Below the pieces are notes generated by a model. That model made no database searches. It was not told where the DNA came from and worked only from the letters and a program-made list of their open reading frames with translations. Position numbers and translations under genes: made by a program. From Neptuniibacter sp. UBA6509 (GTDB lineage: Bacteria; Pseudomonadota; Gammaproteobacteria; Pseudomonadales; Balneatricaceae), in NCBI GenBank assembly GCA_002435145.1, contig DJLT01000041.1, positions 1-60,644 of the forward strand: a stretch of DNA of 60,644 nt, written 5' to 3'. Below, piece after piece: positions 19,982-29,763 of the stretch. The number at the start of each line of letters is the position of its first letter. Position 1 is the stretch's first letter.

Positions 19982-20359
19982 CTAGGTCCAAGGGGTAGGT
20001 GAGTGGGTAATTGCTACGGCTGCAATATAGGCAAACGTCAACAGTGAGCCCGCGAATGCGCCGCCTTTTATAAGACAGGTTTTTCCACGTTTCAGTGCGA
20101 TGGTGCCTAAAACTATATATACACATAAAGCCAGTAGTTTAGCTGTAAGCCAATGATCGACAAATGGGTATTGCTGTATAAGAACGGCTAAGCTGATCGC
20201 GCTGATTAAAAGCGTTGTATCGATGATATGCGGGATTATTTTAACCCAGCGTTTTTCCATCATTTGAGGTTTAAAGAAGACCCATAGGGCTCTGAGTAAA
20301 AAGAAAGAAATACTGAGCGCAACAGTCGTTAAGTGGATGTGTTTTATGGCTAAATACAT
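19982..20359 (-). CDS. SirB2-family integral membrane protein
   Basis: 125 residues with four hydrophobic segments (for example TVALSISFFLLRALWVF and LLALCVYIVLGTIAL) and an N-terminal IKHIHL that fits the SirB2 family of unknown biochemical role. ATG at 20359 chosen; a longer GTG start at 20401 lacks a binding site. It is divergent from moaA with 114 bp between them. Confidence 0.75.
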   Translation of the reverse strand: MYLAIKHIHLTTVALSISFFLLRALWVFFKPQMMEKRWVKIIPHIIDTTLLISAISLAVLIQQYPFVDHWLTAKLLALCVYIVLGTIALKRGKTCLIKGGAFAGSLLTFAYIAAVAITHSPTPWT

Positions 20360-20473
20360 GGTCTTTTGTTCATCTCTTTTTAGTTCAAGACAGCAAAGCA
20401 CTGCTGTTGATTGAATTCTATGCTATTTTAGAGGCCTAAAAATAAAGCTTTATACTGTATATGCAAGATATTC

Positions 20474-21478
20474 ATGCTTAATAATAAAAATGAAACACCC
20501 GCCCTGGTCGATCGTTTTGGCCGTACTGTTGATTATATTCGGCTCTCCGTAACGGATCGTTGTGATTTTCGCTGTGTGTATTGCATGGCTGAAGATATGA
20601 CTTTCCTACCACATAAACAGGTATTGTCACTTGAAGAACTTGAGCAGGTTGCTGCTGCTTTTGTTGGTTTAGGCGTTAAAAAGATACGTTTGACCGGTGG
20701 TGAGCCTTTGGTGCGCCGTGATGCTATTAAGCTGATCAGAGCTGTTGGTGCTCTAGATGCTGAGCTTGCAATTACGACCAATGGTTCTCAATTGGTTCAA
20801 ATGGCTGCCGATCTAAAAGAAGCGGGAGTTGATCGTTTAAATATCAGCATTGATAGCCTTAAAGAAGATAAGTTTAAGGAGATGACTCGCACAGGAAAGC
20901 TTCCTCAGGTTATGGCAGGCATCAAAGCGGCGGTTGATGCAGGTTTTCAACGGATAAAGTTGAATGCTGTCGTCATGAAGGGGCGTAATGATGATGAGGT
21001 TTTAGATCTCGTTGAGTATGCGCGCTCCTCAGGTGTCGATGTCTGTTTTATTGAAGAGATGCCTTTAGGTCATATTTCAGAGCATGATCGTGCTGAAGCC
21101 TACTGTTCCAGTGATGAGGTTCGCAGCATTATTGAAGAACGATATGCATTGCAGCCAACAACTGAGCGTACCGCGGGTCCTTCACGTTATTACCGTATGG
21201 CAGGGACTGATAGTCGTGTCGGTTTTATCTCTCCTCATAGCCATAATTTTTGTTCAGAATGTAATCGTGTGCGCGTGACGGTCGAAGGGCGTTTATTACT
21301 TTGTTTAGGAAATGAGCATTCTGTCGATCTACGTGAAACGCTACGTCAATATCCTGATGATATAGAGCGATTACAACAAGTAATTATTGATGCAATGGAC
21401 TTGAAGCCAGAGAAGCATGAATTTGATCTGGATGACGAGCCACAAATTGTCCGATTTATGAATATGACCGGGGGGTAA
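20474..21478 (+). CDS. moaA: GTP 3',8-cyclase MoaA
   Basis: Radical SAM enzyme for the first step of molybdenum cofactor synthesis (334 residues). Cys30, Cys34 and Cys37 (CDFRCVYC) bind the SAM cluster; a second set in [20 protein letters not shown] binds the substrate cluster. The double Gly C-terminus (NMTGG), needed for activity, is present. First gene of a moa/moe operon; no Moco riboswitch fold is evident in the short upstream region. Confidence 0.97.
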   Translation: MLNNKNETPALVDRFGRTVDYIRLSVTDRCDFRCVYCMAEDMTFLPHKQVLSLEELEQVAAAFVGLGVKKIRLTGGEPLVRRDAIKLIRAVGALDAELAITTNGSQLVQMAADLKEAGVDRLNISIDSLKEDKFKEMTRTGKLPQVMAGIKAAVDAGFQRIKLNAVVMKGRNDDEVLDLVEYARSSGVDVCFIEEMPLGHISEHDRAEAYCSSDEVRSIIEERYALQPTTERTAGPSRYYRMAGTDSRVGFISPHSHNFCSECNRVRVTVEGRLLLCLGNEHSVDLRETLRQYPDDIERLQQVIIDAMDLKPEKHEFDLDDEPQIVRFMNMTGG

Positions 21479-21514
21479 TCTTCCCTCCGTCTTTGTTTGC
21501 AAGGATTTTCCTTT

Positions 21515-22051
21515 ATGTCCCACAATCCTAATCATGTTGAATTTACACCTCTAAATATAGCGGTGTTGACTGTTTCTGATACCCGAACTTTAGAAAACGA
21601 TACTTCCGGCCAAACGTTAGTCGATCGCTTGGAAGCCGCTGGCCATAAGCTAGGTGCGCGTGAAATAGTGATCGATGATATTTATCAGATGAGGGCTGTA
21701 ACGTCCAAATGGATTGCTGACCCAGAGATTCATATTATTATCTCTACTGGGGGAACGGGTTTTGCGGGTAGAGACTCTACTCCTGAAGCGATGGCTCCAT
21801 TATTTGATAAAACGATTGAAGGTTTTGGTGAGTTTTTCCGTCAAGTATCAGCCGGCCAAATAGGTACTTCTACTATACAATCGCGTGCTTTAGGTGGTTT
21901 AGCCAATGGTACAGTGATCTTTTGCCTACCGGGTTCTACAGGCGCTTGTCGTACAGGCTGGGATGATGTGATTGTTGAGCAGCTAGATAGTCGTCACCGT
22001 CCGTGTAATTTTGTTTCTTTAATCATGAAGCATAGAGCAGATAACGCTTAA
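21515..22051 (+). CDS. moaB: Molybdopterin adenylyltransferase-type protein MoaB
   Basis: 178 residues, MoaB/Mog family, acting on molybdopterin before metal insertion. The motif STGGTGFAGRDSTPEA and the LPGSTGAC segment are present. ATG at 21515 has AAGGA upstream; an earlier in-frame start at 21497 is less likely. It lies 36 bp after moaA and 8 bp before moeA. Confidence 0.93.
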   Translation: MSHNPNHVEFTPLNIAVLTVSDTRTLENDTSGQTLVDRLEAAGHKLGAREIVIDDIYQMRAVTSKWIADPEIHIIISTGGTGFAGRDSTPEAMAPLFDKTIEGFGEFFRQVSAGQIGTSTIQSRALGGLANGTVIFCLPGSTGACRTGWDDVIVEQLDSRHRPCNFVSLIMKHRADNA

Positions 22052-22059
22052 GGAAGATT

Positions 22060-23280
22060 ATGCACAGTTGTGATTCGCAGAAGGGGCTGATTGATATTAA
22101 GGATGCTTTAGAGCGCCTTGTAAGTGATGCTAAACCTGTTGTTGATGTAGAGACAATTCCTTTGTTTGAGGCCGCGGGGCGAGTGCTTGCTGAATCACCA
22201 GTGGCATCAGTTTCTGTCCCGCCTGCGGATAATAGCAGTATGGATGGCTACGCAGTTAATACCTCTGAGCTAAGTGAGACGGGTGAAACTCGTTTATTTG
22301 TCAGTCAGCGTATACCCGCAGGTACCCCTCCTAATGCATTGCAAAAGAATAGCTGTGCACGGATCTTTACCGGTGCTGAAATCCCGCAAGGTTCTGATGC
22401 GGTTATCATGCAAGAAAATGTGACCGCTGACGGTGATTATGCAGTTTTCACGCCGGGTATTTCAGTGGGTGAGAACATTCGATGTAAAGGTCAGGATATA
22501 AAAGAAGGGGAAAGCGTTCTTGCTAAAGGGGTGCGCCTTCAGCCTTCTGATCTTGGAATGTTAGCCTCTGTCGGGCTAGCGGAAGTTAAAGTTTATAGCC
22601 GGTTAAAGGTTGCTATCTTATCCACAGGTGATGAGCTGGTGGAGCCTGGTAATTCACTGGCTTCTGGTCAAATCTTTAATTCTAATCGTTATATTTTGAC
22701 TGGATTACTTCATGGCTTAGGCATGGAGGTTGTTGACCTCGGTTGTGTTGCTGATACTGAAGAAGCGACGCTGGCCGCGCTTTCTGATGCGGCTATACGT
22801 GCGGATGCTATTTTGAGCACGGGAGGGGTCTCTGTAGGTGAAGAGGATCATGTCAAAGGCTGTGTTGAACAGTTAGGCCAACTTAATATGTGGAAGATGC
22901 GTATTAAGCCCGGTAAGCCCGTTGCTTATGGACATGTAAAAGGAACGCCTTTCCTTGGTTTGCCTGGTAACCCGACCTCTACGTTAATAACTTTTTGTTT
23001 ATTGGCTCGGCCTTGTTTGCTTGGCTTGCAGGGTGCTATCTACCAAGCTCCATTGGAGCTACCTGTTGCCGCTGGGTTTGAGAGAACAAGGGAAATTCAG
23101 CGTCAGGAATATTTACGGGTACGCTTTGAAGAGGGGCGCGTTGTTCCCTTTAAAAACCAAAGCTCCGGAGTCTTAGCTTCAGCGAGTTGGGCCAATGGCA
23201 TCGCAATCGTGCCGCCTCATACAAAAGTAAACAAGGGGGATGCTATTGGATTCATCCCCTTTTCTGAATTGTTGGCTTAG
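22060..23280 (+). CDS. moeA: Molybdopterin molybdenumtransferase MoeA
   Basis: Inserts molybdenum into the adenylated pterin (406 residues). Typical segments: PPADNSSMDGYAV near residue 60, RIFTGAEIPQGSDAVIMQE, LSTGDEL and STGGVSVGEEDHV, and LPGNPTST. GGAAG site upstream. The next gene starts 76 bp later. Confidence 0.96.
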   Translation: MHSCDSQKGLIDIKDALERLVSDAKPVVDVETIPLFEAAGRVLAESPVASVSVPPADNSSMDGYAVNTSELSETGETRLFVSQRIPAGTPPNALQKNSCARIFTGAEIPQGSDAVIMQENVTADGDYAVFTPGISVGENIRCKGQDIKEGESVLAKGVRLQPSDLGMLASVGLAEVKVYSRLKVAILSTGDELVEPGNSLASGQIFNSNRYILTGLLHGLGMEVVDLGCVADTEEATLAALSDAAIRADAILSTGGVSVGEEDHVKGCVEQLGQLNMWKMRIKPGKPVAYGHVKGTPFLGLPGNPTSTLITFCLLARPCLLGLQGAIYQAPLELPVAAGFERTREIQRQEYLRVRFEEGRVVPFKNQSSGVLASASWANGIAIVPPHTKVNKGDAIGFIPFSELLA

Positions 23281-23356
23281 TGCATTTATTTTCCCTGCAC
23301 AATGTTGGGGAAAGCGCTAAAATACGCCCTTTATTATATGCAGTGCTGAGGAACGC

Positions 23357-24472
23357 ATGACAGAACAGCAGGATCCGTATCAAGAGATTAGACCGTTTAA
23401 TGATAGTGAGGTGGGGGATGCGCTTAACCATATCCTTCAGAACGATGAGTTTGTCTCTGCTGTAACCCGTTATCAGTTCCCTAAAATGGCGACGAATTTT
23501 GGGTGGCTATTAAAACCATTCGTACGCATAGCACTTGCTGCTAAAGTGGGTGATGTTGAAAGTATCTCTGACTTTCAGGCACTTGTTGCTGGCTATATGA
23601 AGAAGATGATCGCGCGTAGCACCACTAAGCTGACCTGTAGCGGGATTGATCAGCTAGATCCTGATGAAGCGTATCTGTTCATTTCAAATCACCGTGATAT
23701 AGCAATGGATCCAGCATTCGTGAACTGGGTTCGTTATCAGTATGGTATGAGTACGGTACGTATCGCTATTGGTGATAATTTACTCCGTAAGCCATATGTT
23801 TCCGACATCATGCGCTTAAATAAAAGCTTTATTGTGAATCGCTCAGCTGCAGGGCGTGAAATGATGAAGGCGTTGACTCAGTTATCGTCATATATTGATC
23901 ACAGTGTGCAAGGCGGGCATTCGATCTGGTTGGCTCAGCGTGAAGGTCGTGCAAAAGATGGTAATGATGCGACTGATCCTGCAATTCTAAAGATGCTGTA
24001 TATGGCACACCGTAAAAACCGTAGCTTTGCTGAGCATGCTAAGCGGCTGAATATTGTGCCGGTCTCTATCTCTTATGAGTACGACCCTTGTGATTCACTT
24101 AAGGCAAACGAGCTGTATGCTAAGGCAACAGAGGGTGGGTATGAGAAGTCAGAATTTGAAGATATCTCGAGTATTGTAAAAGGGATTACAGGGGATAAAG
24201 GTCATGTTCATGTGGCTTTTGGTGATCCTATAGAAGATGATTTTGACAGCCCTGAGGCTTTGGCTGAAGAGATTGATAGACAAATTATTTCCAATTACTA
24301 CTTACATTCATCTAACTTGCTTGCGGCAGGACAAGGTGATGATGCAAGTGATTTAGATAAGCAGGGGCTGCAGGCACGTATCGACAGTACAGTGAATGGC
24401 GCCGAAGATATATTACGTCAGATGTATGCTAACCCGGTTATTAATCAGCAAAAGATGCAGGAGCCGTCATGA
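23357..24472 (+). CDS. Glycerol acyltransferase-like protein (PlsC superfamily)
   Basis: 371 residues with an acyltransferase core: [15 protein letters not shown] near residue 115 is the HxxxxD-type motif, but the Asp is one residue further than usual (H-x5-D). Further on are NKSFIVNRS and [14 protein letters not shown], matching blocks II and III. It probably transfers an acyl chain to a glycerolipid or related alcohol. Inside the Moco operon between moeA and moaC; its last codons overlap moaC (ATGA), so it is co-translated with that gene. A functional link to Moco is not evident. GAGGA site. Confidence 0.8.
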   Translation: MTEQQDPYQEIRPFNDSEVGDALNHILQNDEFVSAVTRYQFPKMATNFGWLLKPFVRIALAAKVGDVESISDFQALVAGYMKKMIARSTTKLTCSGIDQLDPDEAYLFISNHRDIAMDPAFVNWVRYQYGMSTVRIAIGDNLLRKPYVSDIMRLNKSFIVNRSAAGREMMKALTQLSSYIDHSVQGGHSIWLAQREGRAKDGNDATDPAILKMLYMAHRKNRSFAEHAKRLNIVPVSISYEYDPCDSLKANELYAKATEGGYEKSEFEDISSIVKGITGDKGHVHVAFGDPIEDDFDSPEALAEEIDRQIISNYYLHSSNLLAAGQGDDASDLDKQGLQARIDSTVNGAEDILRQMYANPVINQQKMQEPS

Positions 24473-24948
24473 GTCAATTGACCCACTTGGATGAGCAAGG
24501 AAATGCCAATATGGTGGATGTCTCTGAGAAGAAAGTGACGTTCCGGGAAGCGGTTGCTTATTCTGAAGTTGAAATGCGACCAGATACAATTAAATTAATT
24601 ACCGAAGGCGGGCATAAAAAAGGTGATGTTCTTGCTGTTGCCCGAATCGCTGGCATTCAGGCGGCTAAGCGTACCAGTGATCTGATACCGCTATGCCACC
24701 CTTTGATGTTGAGTAAGGTTGGGGTTGAGCTTATCCCTAATCTTGAGCGTAATGTTGTTGAGATTACGGCTACTTGTAAATTAGCTGGGCAAACGGGTGT
24801 AGAGATGGAAGCTTTGACTGCTGCATCGGTTGCGGGCCTAACGATCTATGACATGTGTAAAGCTGTGGATAAGGAGATGGTGATTAGCTCGGTTAAAGTG
24901 CTTGCTAAAAAAGGCGGGAAAAGTGGTGATTGGACGGTGGAGAAGTAG
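24469..24948 (+). CDS. moaC: Cyclic pyranopterin monophosphate synthase MoaC
   Basis: Converts the MoaA product to cyclic pyranopterin monophosphate (159 residues). Typical MoaC sequence: [18 protein letters not shown] at the start, [12 protein letters not shown] in the middle, and [20 protein letters not shown] and [10 protein letters not shown] near the end. Overlaps the acyltransferase stop by 4 bp. Confidence 0.97.
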   Translation: MSQLTHLDEQGNANMVDVSEKKVTFREAVAYSEVEMRPDTIKLITEGGHKKGDVLAVARIAGIQAAKRTSDLIPLCHPLMLSKVGVELIPNLERNVVEITATCKLAGQTGVEMEALTAASVAGLTIYDMCKAVDKEMVISSVKVLAKKGGKSGDWTVEK

Positions 24949-24950
24949 AG

Positions 24951-25202
24951 ATGTTAAAGATCGTTTACTTTGCAAGTCTGCGTGAGCGCTTAGGTAAAAG
25001 TCAGGATGAGATTGTATCGCCGGAAGTTAATACAGTGGCAGGTGTTATTGATGCATTGGTTGCCTTGAATGGCGACCTTTGGCAGCAGGTACTTTTGGAA
25101 AGCCAGGTATTAACCGCGGTCAATCAAGAGATGTGTGATCAAGATCAGCAGGTTGTTGATGGTGATGAAGTTGCTTTTTTTCCACCGGTAACAGGGGGAT
25201 AG
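24951..25202 (+). CDS. moaD: Molybdopterin synthase sulfur carrier subunit MoaD
   Basis: 83-residue ubiquitin-like protein ending PPVTGG; the terminal Gly-Gly is the site that carries sulfur as thiocarboxylate. ATG at 24951 (MLKIVYFASLRERLG) lies 2 bp after the moaC stop. Its partner subunit MoaE, normally next to it, is absent here. Confidence 0.95.
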   Translation: MLKIVYFASLRERLGKSQDEIVSPEVNTVAGVIDALVALNGDLWQQVLLESQVLTAVNQEMCDQDQQVVDGDEVAFFPPVTGG

Positions 25203-25205
25203 ACA

Positions 25206-25946
25206 ATGTCACAACCTAAGGTCGGTGTGCTCCATTATATAAGGGCTTTTATTTATTACCTTGGCTTTTACCCTGTAACGATTATTCACTCAACTTTAAG
25301 TTTGATTGTTTCGCCGGTGCTGAATTTTCGCCAGCGTTTTAAGTTTGTTACGTTGATCAACTATTTCTATATTTTCTGGCTACGTATTTGCTGCGGTGTA
25401 GGGGTGAAAATCACAGGGCGTGAAAATTTACCTGCTGATGGCGCTTACGTTGCAATCGCTAACCATTCAAGTGAATGGGAAACGCTATTTTTACAAACCT
25501 TTGTGCGCCCTCAGTGTGCTGTATTAAAGAAAGAGCTGTTAAAGATTCCTTTTTTTGGCTGGGCGTTAGGTTTACTCGATCCGATTGCTATTGACCGAAG
25601 CCAAAGGCGGGGGGCGTTGAAGCAGCTTCTGACAGAGGGTAAATCGCGTCTAGAAGATGATATTCCTGTCGTTATTTTTCCTCAGGGCACGCGTGTTCCT
25701 GTAGGTAAAATGGGTAAGTTTAATAAAGGTGGTGCTATGTTGGCTTTAAGTGCTGGGGTGCCGGTTGTTCCGATTATTCATGATGCAGGCATTTACTGGC
25801 CAGGTAAGAGTTTTGCTAAGCTCCCGGGAACTGTTCAGGTACATGTGGGCGAGCCTATCCCCGTAGAGGGGCGGAGTGTTGATGAAATTCATGCAGATAT
25901 GGTGGCTTGGCTTGAGCAGCATATGGATGAGTTAAATCTATTGTGA
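25206..25946 (+). CDS. 1-acyl-sn-glycerol-3-phosphate acyltransferase (PlsC-like)
   Basis: 246 residues with an N-terminal hydrophobic region (AFIYYLGFYPVTIIHSTL) and the PlsC core: NHSSEWET, an HxxxxE form also seen in other proteobacterial PlsC proteins, and FPQGTR, where Glu of the usual FPEGTR is Gln. It likely makes phosphatidic acid at the inner membrane. It follows moaD by 3 bp and ends the Moco operon. The gene name plsC is possible, but other copies may exist elsewhere. Confidence 0.85.
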   Translation: MSQPKVGVLHYIRAFIYYLGFYPVTIIHSTLSLIVSPVLNFRQRFKFVTLINYFYIFWLRICCGVGVKITGRENLPADGAYVAIANHSSEWETLFLQTFVRPQCAVLKKELLKIPFFGWALGLLDPIAIDRSQRRGALKQLLTEGKSRLEDDIPVVIFPQGTRVPVGKMGKFNKGGAMLALSAGVPVVPIIHDAGIYWPGKSFAKLPGTVQVHVGEPIPVEGRSVDEIHADMVAWLEQHMDELNLL

Positions 25947-25966
25947 TCTATCAGCGTAAATTTAAA

Positions 25967-26002
25967 GCATAAAAAAACCGCCATTAGGCGGTTTTTTTAT
26001 GC
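25967..26002. terminator. Bidirectional terminator between the Moco operon and fabB
   Basis: GCATAAAAAAACCGCC pairs with GGCGGTTTTTTTATGC around ATTA, giving a T run on each strand. It serves the PlsC-like gene and fabB, which converge here. Confidence 0.93.
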
Positions 26003-26013
26003 TGGGTATTTGC

Positions 26014-27231
26014 TTAGCTGTCTAGCTTTTCAAATACCAGTGTCGCATTTGTTCCACCGAAGCCGAAGCTGTTAGACATAACGCGCTTCAGGTCAACGTT
26101 ATCTTGCTTCTCGATAGCGATAGGCAGGCCTTTTGCTTCTTCATCTAGCTCGTCAATATTTGCTGATGCAGCAATAAAGTTGTTCTCTTGCATTAGCAGT
26201 GAGTAGATAGCTTCTTGAACGCCAGCAGCACCTAGTGAGTGACCAGAAAGAGATTTAGTAGAAGTAACGGTTGGCATGTTATTACCGAACGCTTCTTTCA
26301 TCGCTTTCAATTCCTGCATGTCGCCAGCAGGTGTCGATGTGCCGTGGGCATTGATGTAATCGATGTCGCCATCAACAGTCGCCATTGCCTGCTTCATGCA
26401 GCGAGCAGCGCCTTCACCAGAAGGTGCAACCATATCATAGCCATCAGATGTCGCGCCGTAGCCTACGATCTCAGCATAGATTTTTGCGCCACGTGCTTTT
26501 GCGTGTTCAAGTTCTTCGACAACAAGAACGCCAGCACCACCAGAAATAACAAATCCATCGCGGTTTGCATCATAAGCGCGTGATGCTTTATCGGGTGTTT
26601 CGTTGTATTTGCTAGAAAGTGCGCCCATTGCGTCAAACATTGCTGTCTGTACCCAATGTAGTTCTTCACCGCCGCCCGCAAAAACCATATCTTGTTTACC
26701 AAGTTGGATCTGCTCTACTGCATTACCGATACAGTGTGCGCTAGTTGCGCAAGCTGAAGTGATTGAGTAGTTAACGCCTTTGATTTTAAAAGGTGTTGCA
26801 AGGCAGGCTGATACAGTCGAGCCCATTGTGCGAGTAACGCGGTAAGGGCCAACACGCTTTACGCCTTTGTTGCGCGTAATGTCAGCACTTTCAACAATGT
26901 TATCCGCTGAAGCGCCGCCAGAACCTACAACTAGGCCTGTGCGTTCATTAGATACTTGCTCTTCAGTAAGGTTGGCATCGGCGATCGCTTCTTTCATAGC
27001 GATATAAGTATATGCAGCGGCATCGCCCATGAAGCGTAGCAGTTTGCGGTCGATTTGCTCGGAGAAATCGATATCAATGCTGCCGGCTACCTGGCTACGG
27101 AAACCGCGCTCTTTATAATCTTCCTGGAACTTGATACCAGAACGACCTAGCTGCAGTGATTCCAGAACAGTCTCTTTATCTGTACCCAGACAAGAAACGA
27201 TCCCCATGCCAGTAACAACAACGCGACGCAT
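26014..27231 (-). CDS. fabB: 3-oxoacyl-ACP synthase I FabB
   Basis: Elongating condensing enzyme of unsaturated fatty acid synthesis (405 residues). The catalytic Cys lies in [18 protein letters not shown], and the two His in [11 protein letters not shown] and SGHSLGAAG. The start [16 protein letters not shown] matches FabB. It lies downstream of fabA on the same strand, 125 bp away, as in the fabAB pair of Pseudomonas. Confidence 0.96.
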   Translation of the reverse strand: MRRVVVTGMGIVSCLGTDKETVLESLQLGRSGIKFQEDYKERGFRSQVAGSIDIDFSEQIDRKLLRFMGDAAAYTYIAMKEAIADANLTEEQVSNERTGLVVGSGGASADNIVESADITRNKGVKRVGPYRVTRTMGSTVSACLATPFKIKGVNYSITSACATSAHCIGNAVEQIQLGKQDMVFAGGGEELHWVQTAMFDAMGALSSKYNETPDKASRAYDANRDGFVISGGAGVLVVEELEHAKARGAKIYAEIVGYGATSDGYDMVAPSGEGAARCMKQAMATVDGDIDYINAHGTSTPAGDMQELKAMKEAFGNNMPTVTSTKSLSGHSLGAAGVQEAIYSLLMQENNFIAASANIDELDEEAKGLPIAIEKQDNVDLKRVMSNSFGFGGTNATLVFEKLDS

Positions 27232-27327
27232 ATGCTTCTCTCTCTATTCTAAATTGAGGTGCTTATTTTCCGTGAATCATAAGCGTTTGGCTAGCCGATT
27301 CGTAAAAAACTAGACGGAAAACAGGAG

Positions 27328-27349
27328 AAGGCCCTAAAAAAAGGGCCTT
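27328..27349 (-). other. Stem-loop between fabA and fabB
   Basis: AAGGCCCT and AGGGCCTT form an 8-bp perfect stem 8 bp after the fabA stop. The T run is inside the loop and not after the stem (minus strand), so it is not a standard terminator. It may stabilise or process the fabA message or reduce read-through into fabB. Confidence 0.55.
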
Positions 27350-27356
27350 AATTTGA

Positions 27357-27872
27357 TCAGAAACTATCAGTGGAAGTGAACAGTCCTACACGTAGATCTT
27401 TAGCTGTGTAGATTTCACGTCCATCAACAGACATGCTTGCATCTGCAATGCCCATAACCAGTTTGCGCTCGATTACGCGCTTAAGCTGGACACGATAGGT
27501 GACTTTCTTCGCAGTTGGTAGCACTTGTCCGAAGAATTTTACTTCTCCTGAACCTAGAGCGCGTCCGCGTCCTGGGTTGCCTTTCCAGCCAAGGAAAAAG
27601 CCAACTATTTGCCACATTGCGTCAAGGCCTAAGCAGCCCGGCATGACAGGATCTTCTTCGAAATGACAACCGAAGAACCATAAGTCAGGGTTTATATCCA
27701 GTTCAGCGACAATTTCGCCTTTACCGAATTCTCCACCATCTTCGGTGATTTCCAGGATGCGATCCATCATTAGCATATTGCCAATTGGTAGGCGCGCATT
27801 GCCTGGTCCAAACATCTCGCCGTGGCCACAAGATAGCAGCTCATCGCGATTAAAAGAGGAAGGTCTTGTCAT
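27357..27872 (-). CDS. fabA: 3-hydroxydecanoyl-ACP dehydratase/isomerase FabA
   Basis: Introduces the cis double bond in anaerobic unsaturated fatty acid synthesis (171 residues). The active-site segment [20 protein letters not shown] contains the catalytic His; GNMLMMDRI is also typical. The frame extends 15 codons upstream, but ATG at 27872 ([13 protein letters not shown]) gives family length and has an AGAAG site. Confidence 0.96.
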   Translation of the reverse strand: MTRPSSFNRDELLSCGHGEMFGPGNARLPIGNMLMMDRILEITEDGGEFGKGEIVAELDINPDLWFFGCHFEEDPVMPGCLGLDAMWQIVGFFLGWKGNPGRGRALGSGEVKFFGQVLPTAKKVTYRVQLKRVIERKLVMGIADASMSVDGREIYTAKDLRVGLFTSTDSF

Positions 27873-27916
27873 TAGCTTCTGTTTACCTAGATTTTTATAA
27901 GTAAAAATATCGCGCA

Positions 27917-27941
27917 ATTATACAGACTTGAGCCGCTTGAG
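27917..27941 (-). promoter_or_regulatory. Candidate fabA promoter with a direct repeat
   Basis: On the minus strand TATAAT lies at 27922-27917, about 45 bp before fabA. The -35 region is poor. Immediately upstream is a direct repeat CTCAAG-CGG-CTCAAG (27941-27927), which overlaps the spacer and could bind a regulator. It does not look like a FabR or FadR site to me. Confidence 0.5.
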
Positions 27942-28209
27942 GCACGATCTGTGTCATATTTATTCATCGAAAAGCTTAAGACTTAAGGTGTATTTGGTCT
28001 TGTGTAGTGTGTTTTGTGCCGTGAATACTGGGCTAGAGAGGATTGTTACTTGGTCAGTCTGCAGCGAAAAGTTTTAAAAAAAGTGCTTTTTTGAACAGGA
28101 ATTGGCTGGTCGATGCTCTTTTTGAGGTAGGTTTTTAGGGTTTTGATGAGGATGGGGGAGGTGTGAACCCTCAATTTCCATTTAAGGGCTCTCTGTAATA
28201 GAGGGGGGG
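27942..28209. other. Intergenic region between ispB and fabA
   Basis: The whole gap is 337 bp (27873-28209). Besides the fabA promoter it holds a 10-bp imperfect stem at 28165-28191 (two G-T pairs), 19 bp after the ispB stop on the minus strand and without a T run. No open frame with a binding site and no RNA gene was recognised. Confidence 0.4.
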
Positions 28210-29178
28210 TTAGCTCTTACGTTTAACGGCAATGTTCGCTAGATGAATTAGGGTTTCTTTAAATGAAGTCTCAGGTAAAGATGCAAGCGCTTCGATGGCA
28301 AGATCAGCTTCTTGCTGTGCCTTTTGCTGAGTATATTCTATAGCCCCAGTCTCTTTAACTATATCCATAATAGGCTGTAAGTCGTCTAAACCGCCTTTGC
28401 GGATGGCTTGACGAATGAGCAAGCGCTGCTCGTCGTTACCTTCGCGCATAGCGTGAATTAAAGGTAAGGTTGCTTTACCTTCTGCAAGGTCGTCGCCTAC
28501 ATTTTTACCCATCTCTTCGGCTGTGGATAAGTAATCCATGACGTCGTCGATTAATTGGAATGCGGTGCCTAGGTGACGTCCGTAGAGACGAAGCCCTTCT
28601 CTTTCTTCGCTGCTACTACTAGCGAGGATTGCGCCCGCTTCAGTAGCTGCTTCAAAAAGCATGGCTGTTTTTCCTAAGATAACTTGCATGTAAGCATCTT
28701 CGGTTGTGTCAGGGTTTTTCGTGTTTAATAGCTGTAAAACTTCACCTTCGGCAATCACGTTTGTAGCATTGGATATCACAGACATAATATCCATAGAGCC
28801 AATCTCTACCATGATTTGAAAAGCGCGAGAGTATAAAAAGTCGCCGACTAATACGCTTGGAGCGTTACCCCATTTCGCATTTGCGGTGTCTTTGCCACGA
28901 CGTAGATCAGAATTATCGACAACATCATCGTGTAGCAGTGTTGCTGTGTGAATAAACTCGATGATTGCGGCGAGAGGGATATGGTCTTTGCCTTGGTAGT
29001 CAGCGGCGTTGGCTGCCAGCAGTACTAATAATGGACGAATTCTTTTTCCGCCGCTCTCCACGATGTAATGGCCTATTTTCTCGACTAAAGGAACGTTGGA
29101 GCCCAGATGATTGATAATATAATCATTAACGGCTTCGAATTGAGGTTCAATAGCGGAGTTAAGCTGGTGTGGCTGCAT
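28210..29178 (-). CDS. ispB: Octaprenyl (long-chain polyprenyl) diphosphate synthase
   Basis: Makes the ubiquinone side chain (322 residues). Both Asp-rich motifs are present: LLHDDVVDNSDLRRG and QLIDDVMDY. GGKRIRPLL precedes the first. ATG at 29178 chosen (MQPHQLNSAIEPQFEAV); the open frame goes 25 codons further but lacks family similarity there. Divergent from rplU, the same arrangement as in E. coli. Confidence 0.93.
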   Translation of the reverse strand: MQPHQLNSAIEPQFEAVNDYIINHLGSNVPLVEKIGHYIVESGGKRIRPLLVLLAANAADYQGKDHIPLAAIIEFIHTATLLHDDVVDNSDLRRGKDTANAKWGNAPSVLVGDFLYSRAFQIMVEIGSMDIMSVISNATNVIAEGEVLQLLNTKNPDTTEDAYMQVILGKTAMLFEAATEAGAILASSSSEEREGLRLYGRHLGTAFQLIDDVMDYLSTAEEMGKNVGDDLAEGKATLPLIHAMREGNDEQRLLIRQAIRKGGLDDLQPIMDIVKETGAIEYTQQKAQQEADLAIEALASLPETSFKETLIHLANIAVKRKS

Positions 29179-29315
29179 AGTTGATGGCTGCTTATTGGCA
29201 AATGTATGTTTAGTTGTAACGCGAATGCTATGGGGCTGGCATGAAGCTGTCAAGAATCGAGCGTGCTTATCGTGCGATAGTTTGATCTGTACTTGTGTGT
29301 GTGTGGTGTTTGCTT

Positions 29316-29321
29316 TATAAT
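29316..29321 (+). promoter_or_regulatory. Candidate rplU -10 element
   Basis: A perfect TATAAT 105 bp before rplU. The -35 region is a GT-rich stretch with only weak matches (CTTGTG at 16 bp). The leader between it and rplU contains a short palindrome ACCATATGGT. Confidence 0.45.
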
Positions 29322-29426
29322 CGCGCGCCCTGACCCATCCAATAATGGCTCCCTACCATATGGTGTATCCATTAGAAGTAGGCCTTCTTTTTTTAGTAGC
29401 TGGGTGGGCATTAAACGGAGATAGAC

Positions 29427-29738
29427 ATGTACGCAGTAATCGTAAGCGGTGGTAAACAGTACCGCGTCCAGGAAGGTGAAACCCTTAAGCTGGAAAAACT
29501 ACCTGTAGAAGCCGGTTCAAATGTAGATTTTGATCGTGTTCTATTAGTAGGCAACGGCGACGATCTAAAAATCGGCGCGCCTGTTGTAGAAGGTGCTAAA
29601 GTGACTGCTGAAGTTGTTCAGCACGGCCGCGCGAAGAAAGTTGAGATCATCAAATTCAAGCGTCGTAAGCACCACATGAAACGTCAGGGCCACCGTCAGT
29701 GGTTTACTGAAGTTAAAATTACTGGCATCTCTGCCTAA
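29427..29738 (+). CDS. rplU: 50S ribosomal protein L21
   Basis: L21 (103 residues). It starts [20 protein letters not shown], and has the basic segment [20 protein letters not shown]. Followed by rpmA 25 bp later, the usual pair. Confidence 0.97.
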   Translation: MYAVIVSGGKQYRVQEGETLKLEKLPVEAGSNVDFDRVLLVGNGDDLKIGAPVVEGAKVTAEVVQHGRAKKVEIIKFKRRKHHMKRQGHRQWFTEVKITGISA

Positions 29739-29763
29739 ATTAACCGATCTGGGAGACAGATAG

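Noticed and set aside
20402-20473. Moco riboswitch before moaA
   Set aside because: Only about 70 bp upstream, with just a small 6-bp stem; too short for the known motif.
27328-27349. Intrinsic terminator between fabA and fabB
   Set aside because: The T run is in the loop and not after the stem; kept only as a stem-loop.
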